This document shows positions 60,957 to 64,000 of a stretch of DNA of 64,000 nt, one piece after another. Origin of the DNA: Paracoccus pantotrophus (lineage in GTDB: Bacteria > Pseudomonadota > Alphaproteobacteria > Rhodobacterales > Rhodobacteraceae). The position numbers were made by a program, and so were the translations under genes. Position 1 is the first letter of the stretch. The number at the start of each line of letters is the position of its first letter. Under the pieces are notes generated by a model that searched no databases, was not told the DNA's origin, and was given only the letters and a program-made list of their open reading frames with translations. Location: contig NZ_CP044425.1 of assembly GCF_008824185.1 (NCBI RefSeq), forward strand, positions 310,001-374,000. The letters run 5' to 3'.

Positions 60957-61473
60957 CCTGGCCCTGCCCCAAGGCCGGATCTGCCGCCTTTACGTCGGCA
61001 ACCTGACCGGCGCCCGCGACGGCGCGGCGCTGCTGGCGGCGGGCATCACGTCTTCGCTGAACGTGGCGCTGAACATCGACGTGGCGCCCCTGCAACTGCC
61101 CGACGGCACCCATATGCGCCGCGCCAAGGTGGGGCTGATCGACGGGTCGGGCAATACGCCCGCCCATCTTGCCGCCGCCGTTCTGGCGCTGGAAGGGCTG
61201 GTCACGCTGGCCAGCCCCGGCAAGCCGAACTATCCCGCCCATCGCGCCGGGCATGTGCTGGTGCATTGCCGGGGCGGGCGGTCGCGCTCGGTCATCGTGC
61301 TGGCGATCTATCTGCACCTGCGCGCGCCCGGCAGGTTCCCGACGCTGGACAGTGCGGTGTCCCATATCCGCGGGGCGCGCGGCAATTCGGACACCTACCC
61401 GCTGCCCCCGATGCGGGATCTGGCGCAAGCGGTTCTGGCCAGCGGCAGCCTGCCCGCCCTGCTGCACGGTTAG
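60889..61473 (+). CDS. Dual-specificity-type phosphatase
   Basis: 194 residues. Catalytic signature HCRGGRSRS (Cys127, Arg133; HCX5R), with a LYVGNLTGARDGAALLAAGI start and a general-acid Asp candidate in VGLIDGSG about 42 residues before the Cys. The fold is that of the Cys-dependent dual-specificity phosphatases, some of which act on sugar phosphates or nucleotides instead of proteins. It overlaps the MBL gene by 68 bases and ends the operon. A metabolic phosphatase for the imported compound is my inference. Confidence 0.85.
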   Translation: MLTKETTRERAENDTAILVPAHDLALPQGRICRLYVGNLTGARDGAALLAAGITSSLNVALNIDVAPLQLPDGTHMRRAKVGLIDGSGNTPAHLAAAVLALEGLVTLASPGKPNYPAHRAGHVLVHCRGGRSRSVIVLAIYLHLRAPGRFPTLDSAVSHIRGARGNSDTYPLPPMRDLAQAVLASGSLPALLHG

Positions 61474-61806
61474 CCCTTTCCCGGCAGGGGTCATTGCCGC
61501 CTCGGTCTCCCGCTTCCAGGACACCATATGACCCAGGCCCGCCGGAGCGAGGGCCAGCCGGGCCATCGCCGGGAAGGACTCATGCGAGGGTGTTCCACAA
61601 CCACCCCACTCATTGAGGATGATCACGAACGATCCCGCTCAATCACGTTGAAACACTGGGTATTTTGGCACTTTTCTGCGTTGCGTAGTGGGGGCGGTTA
61701 TGGCAAATTGGGGGCTGTAAAAGGGGTAGAAAACGGCCTCCCGATCCCACCTAGCGATCCCCGTTTCTCCCTGACCGATCCCAGCTGCGGAACAGGAGGA
61801 AACACC
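61474..61806. other. Intergenic stretch before the recombinase; probable island end
   Basis: No gene, tRNA or terminator was recognised. GC content drops from about 61590 onward, and the composition change falls between the phosphatase gene and the recombinase gene, so an attachment site may lie here. No repeat could be tested because the far end of the island is outside the window. An AGGAGG ribosome binding site precedes the ATG at 61807. Confidence 0.5.
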
Positions 61807-63048
61807 ATGCCTGCCCTGACCGACACCACGATCCGCCACGCGCTCAAGCGGGTCGAGACGAGCCAGAAACAGGAAAACCTCGCCGACGGCGAAGGGCGCG
61901 GCACCGGCCGCCTCCTTCTCGTCCTGAAGCCCATGCCCCAGCGCGTCACCGCCGACTGGATGGCCCAGCAGTGGCGGGACGGCAAACGCACCAAGAAGAA
62001 GATCGGCTCCTATCCCTCGATGTCGCTCGCCCAGGCGCGCGAGATCTTCAAGCGCGATTTTGCCGACGTGATCCAGAAGGGCCGGAGCATCAAGATCGCT
62101 ACCGACACCCGCCCCGGCACCGTCGCCGATCTGTTCGAGGGCTATGTCGCCGCTCTCAAGGAAGCCGGGAAGCCCTCCTGGAAGGAGACCGAAAAGGGCC
62201 TCAACAAGATCGCCGACACACTGGGGCGCAACCGTCTCGCCCGCGAAGTCGAAGCCGAAGAAGTCATCGAGCTGATCCGCCCGATCTACGAGCGGGGCGC
62301 GAAGTCGATGGCCGACCATGTGCGCTCCTATCTCCATGCCGCCTTTAGCTGGGGCATGAAGTCCGACAACGACTATCGGCAGCAGTCCCCCCGTCGCTTC
62401 CGCATCCCCTTCAACCCGGCGTCGGGTATCCCGACCGAGCCCAAGGTGAAGGGCACGCGCTGGCTCGACGAGGACGAGTTCGTCCGGCTCTACCGCTGGC
62501 TCGAATGCCCCGACACGCCAGTCCATCCGCCCTATACCCGCGCGGTCAGGCTCATCATGCTGACCGGACAGCGGGTGCAGGAGATCGCCGGCCTTCACAT
62601 CGATCAGTGGGATGCCAAGGAGAAGATCATCGACTGGTCCAGGACCAAGAACGAACAGCCCCATGCCGTTCCGGTGCCCTCGCTTGCGGCGGAGTTGCTC
62701 GCCTCCATCAACGTCAACGAATACGGCTGGTTTTTCCCATCGGCCCAAGATCCGTCGAAGCCCGTCAGCCACGGCACGCTTTACTCGTTCATGTGGCGTC
62801 AGCGGGACCGCGGCGTCATCCCCTATGTGACGAATCGCGACCTGCGCCGGACCTTCAAGACGCTGGCCGGCAAGGCGGGCGTTCCGAAGGAAATCCGCGA
62901 CCGGCTGCAAAACCACGCCTTACAGGACGTCAGTTCCAAGCACTACGACCGCTGGAACTACATGGTCGAGAAGCGGGCCGGAATGGCGAAATGGGATAAA
63001 TTTGTCCGGACGATGCTTGAGAAGAAGCACCTGAAGGCAGCCGCGTGA
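61807..63048 (+). CDS. Tyrosine recombinase / phage-type integrase
   Basis: 413 residues from the ATG at 61807 (GGAGGAAA upstream). N-terminal DUF4102-like arm-binding part (GKRTKKKIGSYPSMSLAQAR), a core-binding domain (about 115-195) and the catalytic domain with TGQRVQEIAGLHIDQW (first Arg), NRDLRRTFKTLAG (second Arg; the usual His of HxxR is Arg) and SKHYDRWNYM (Tyr nucleophile). Such recombinases insert genomic islands. It is next to qatD and therefore marks the end of an island that carries a Qat defence system. Confidence 0.9.
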   Translation: MPALTDTTIRHALKRVETSQKQENLADGEGRGTGRLLLVLKPMPQRVTADWMAQQWRDGKRTKKKIGSYPSMSLAQAREIFKRDFADVIQKGRSIKIATDTRPGTVADLFEGYVAALKEAGKPSWKETEKGLNKIADTLGRNRLAREVEAEEVIELIRPIYERGAKSMADHVRSYLHAAFSWGMKSDNDYRQQSPRRFRIPFNPASGIPTEPKVKGTRWLDEDEFVRLYRWLECPDTPVHPPYTRAVRLIMLTGQRVQEIAGLHIDQWDAKEKIIDWSRTKNEQPHAVPVPSLAAELLASINVNEYGWFFPSAQDPSKPVSHGTLYSFMWRQRDRGVIPYVTNRDLRRTFKTLAGKAGVPKEIRDRLQNHALQDVSSKHYDRWNYMVEKRAGMAKWDKFVRTMLEKKHLKAAA

Positions 63049-63106
63049 TCTCAGACCGCTCAAGCCTCTCAGTAACCGCGCGAAGGTCATGCCAAGCTTT
63101 TGACGG

Positions 63107-63855
63107 TCAGCCGCCGGCAACCCCTTGGCTGCTTAATCTACGGAGGTTGCCATCAAGCTGGCGCTGCACCGTGTCGATGGGTTCTGACCAAATCTTCGAT
63201 AGCGCTTCTACCGCTCGGTTTGCATCCCACGGCCATGCCGCTCGCCCATCAACCTGTGCGAAAGGGCCATCCGTCTCGGTAAGGATTCGGTCCCGTGGCA
63301 TCTTGGCCGCCAGTGCCCTCCCCTTGTCACCGGCCAACATGGCCGGGCCAACGCTGAACCAGCACCCCAAATCGACCGCGCGCGCAAGCTCCCTTTGTGT
63401 TCCCGAAAACCAGTGAAGGATCGCTATGCCAGCACTGGGCTCCGTCACCAGCGCGTCAAGAACCTGCGTGGATGCGCGACGGCTATGAATACTCATGACG
63501 CGGCCCCCGACGCGAGCACAAAGACTGAGCACACGCGTGAAGACATGCTCTTGGTCCAGCCAATATCGCCGGTATTCTGGACCACCATCGAGGCCAATTT
63601 CGCCAACATACCGAACCTGCGGTAACAGGCGCTCAAACAGCGGAAGCTCGCCTTTACGTTCATGCGCGATTTGCGGATGCAGTCCGAGCGCTGTTCTAAT
63701 ACGCGGCGCATCCTTTGTGTTGTCAGCGCCGCCGTTCCGGACCACGCTGACGGTGTTGTCGTGACAGAAAGAACATAGAGATCGCGAACGACGCACTCGC
63801 GCGCTACGGTGTGTGGATCAGGATAAAGGTCTAGGTGCGCGTGGAAATCGATCAT
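63107..63855 (-). pseudogene. qatD: TatD-family nuclease QatD of the Qat anti-phage system, one-base frameshift
   Basis: The N-terminal part (63855 down to about 63717) reads MIDFHAHLDLYPDPHTVARE then SVTTTPSAWSGTAALTTQ; the rest (to 63107) reads in another frame DAPRIRTALGLHPQIAHERK, YVGEIGLDGGPEYRR, MSIHSRRAS, ILHWFSGT, LGCWFSVGPAMLAGD and ILTETDGPFA. These are TatD metal-binding segments typical of QatD. One extra A in the AAA run (63714-63716) would join the two into about 249 residues. Either a real loss of function or a homopolymer error. The ATG overlaps the qatC stop (ATGA). Confidence 0.85.
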
Positions 63856-64000
63856 TTGACGCCGTAAGCCTGATGAAGCGCGCGAAGCTCTTCAAGACCG
63901 CGCTCAAGCATACCGACAAGAGCCGGTCGATCAGCGATGAACGGGGACGCCAACGCATGACCGAGCCACGCCTCAATGCCATCTGCCTTGATGGCCGCAA
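63852..64000 (-). CDS. qatC: QatC (QueC-like) C-terminal end, partial
   Basis: The last 48 codons of a gene that continues past the window: AAIKADGIEAWLGHALASPF then a helical ALVGMLERGLEELRALHQAY and GVK, stop. It is placed directly before qatD with a 4-base overlap, the order qatA-qatB-qatC-qatD of the Qat system. The assignment depends on the neighbour, since the fragment itself has no known motif. Confidence 0.65.
   Translation of the reverse strand, partial: AAIKADGIEAWLGHALASPFIADRPALVGMLERGLEELRALHQAYGVK

Overview
The window is about 64 kb of GC-rich DNA, dense with genes, with short spacings and many ATGA or GTGA overlaps. Gene content fits an alphaproteobacterium of the Rhodobacterales, most likely Paracoccus: a type I DAHP synthase, an ECF41 sigma factor, a Rhodobacter-type PmtA/Pss/Psd cluster, a complete C-P lyase locus and an accessory paa cluster. 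The genus is inferred from gene content only. I saw no rRNA, tRNA or CRISPR array.

Layout. 1-4.0 kb: branched-chain 2-oxoacid dehydrogenase operon (E1 alpha end, E1 beta, E2, E3). 4.07-5.9 kb: a CbiZ-like amidohydrolase and a GSU2403-family nucleotidyltransferase preceded by twin palindromes. 5.9-10.5 kb: dctDB facing away from dctA, with two matching palindromes between them. 10.5-17.2 kb: a LacI regulator facing away from a sugar/polyol operon (isomerase, dehydrogenase, RbsA/C/B-type importer). 17.2-18.6 kb: an ECF41 sigma factor and its carboxymuconolactone decarboxylase-like partner, behind a promoter matching the ECF41 pattern. 18.6-35.8 kb: phosphonate locus (phnM, DUF1045 gene, phnGHIJKLN, phnF, phnCDE1E2). 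phnE2 is cut by a 5,470-bp Tn3-family transposon carrying strA-strB, with 81-bp inverted repeats and a 5-bp target duplication; this matches Tn5393 without IS1133.

36-39 kb: a small four-cysteine protein with a repeat-bearing leader, an FMN reductase, 5-formyl-THF cyclo-ligase, and a DAHP synthase gene preceded by a 27-codon leader peptide containing Phe-Tyr-Trp-Phe-Arg-Tyr and three mutually exclusive hairpins, a textbook ribosome-mediated attenuator. 39-50.7 kb: phenylacetate degradation genes (paaN, paaG, paaI, paaK, TetR regulator, a hydratase/dehydrogenase fusion) with a Liv-type ABC importer. 50.8-51.0 kb: an internally deleted IS5-family transposase. 51-54 kb: ybaK, a DUF4186 gene, and pmtA-pss-psd for phosphatidylethanolamine and phosphatidylcholine. 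54-55.8 kb: a decayed stretch and a frameshifted GNAT gene. 56-61.5 kb: an unusual operon joining an FbpA-class ABC importer to a metallo-beta-lactamase-fold hydrolase and a dual-specificity-type phosphatase.

61.8-64 kb: the edge of an accessory island, with a tyrosine recombinase followed on the other strand by qatD and the end of qatC, the last genes of a QatABCD anti-phage system whose other genes lie beyond the window. qatD carries an apparent one-base frameshift at an A run.

The best candidates for new biology are the aromatic leader attenuator upstream of aroG, the transporter-hydrolase-phosphatase operon, the DctD protein that lacks GAFTGA, and the Qat island edge.
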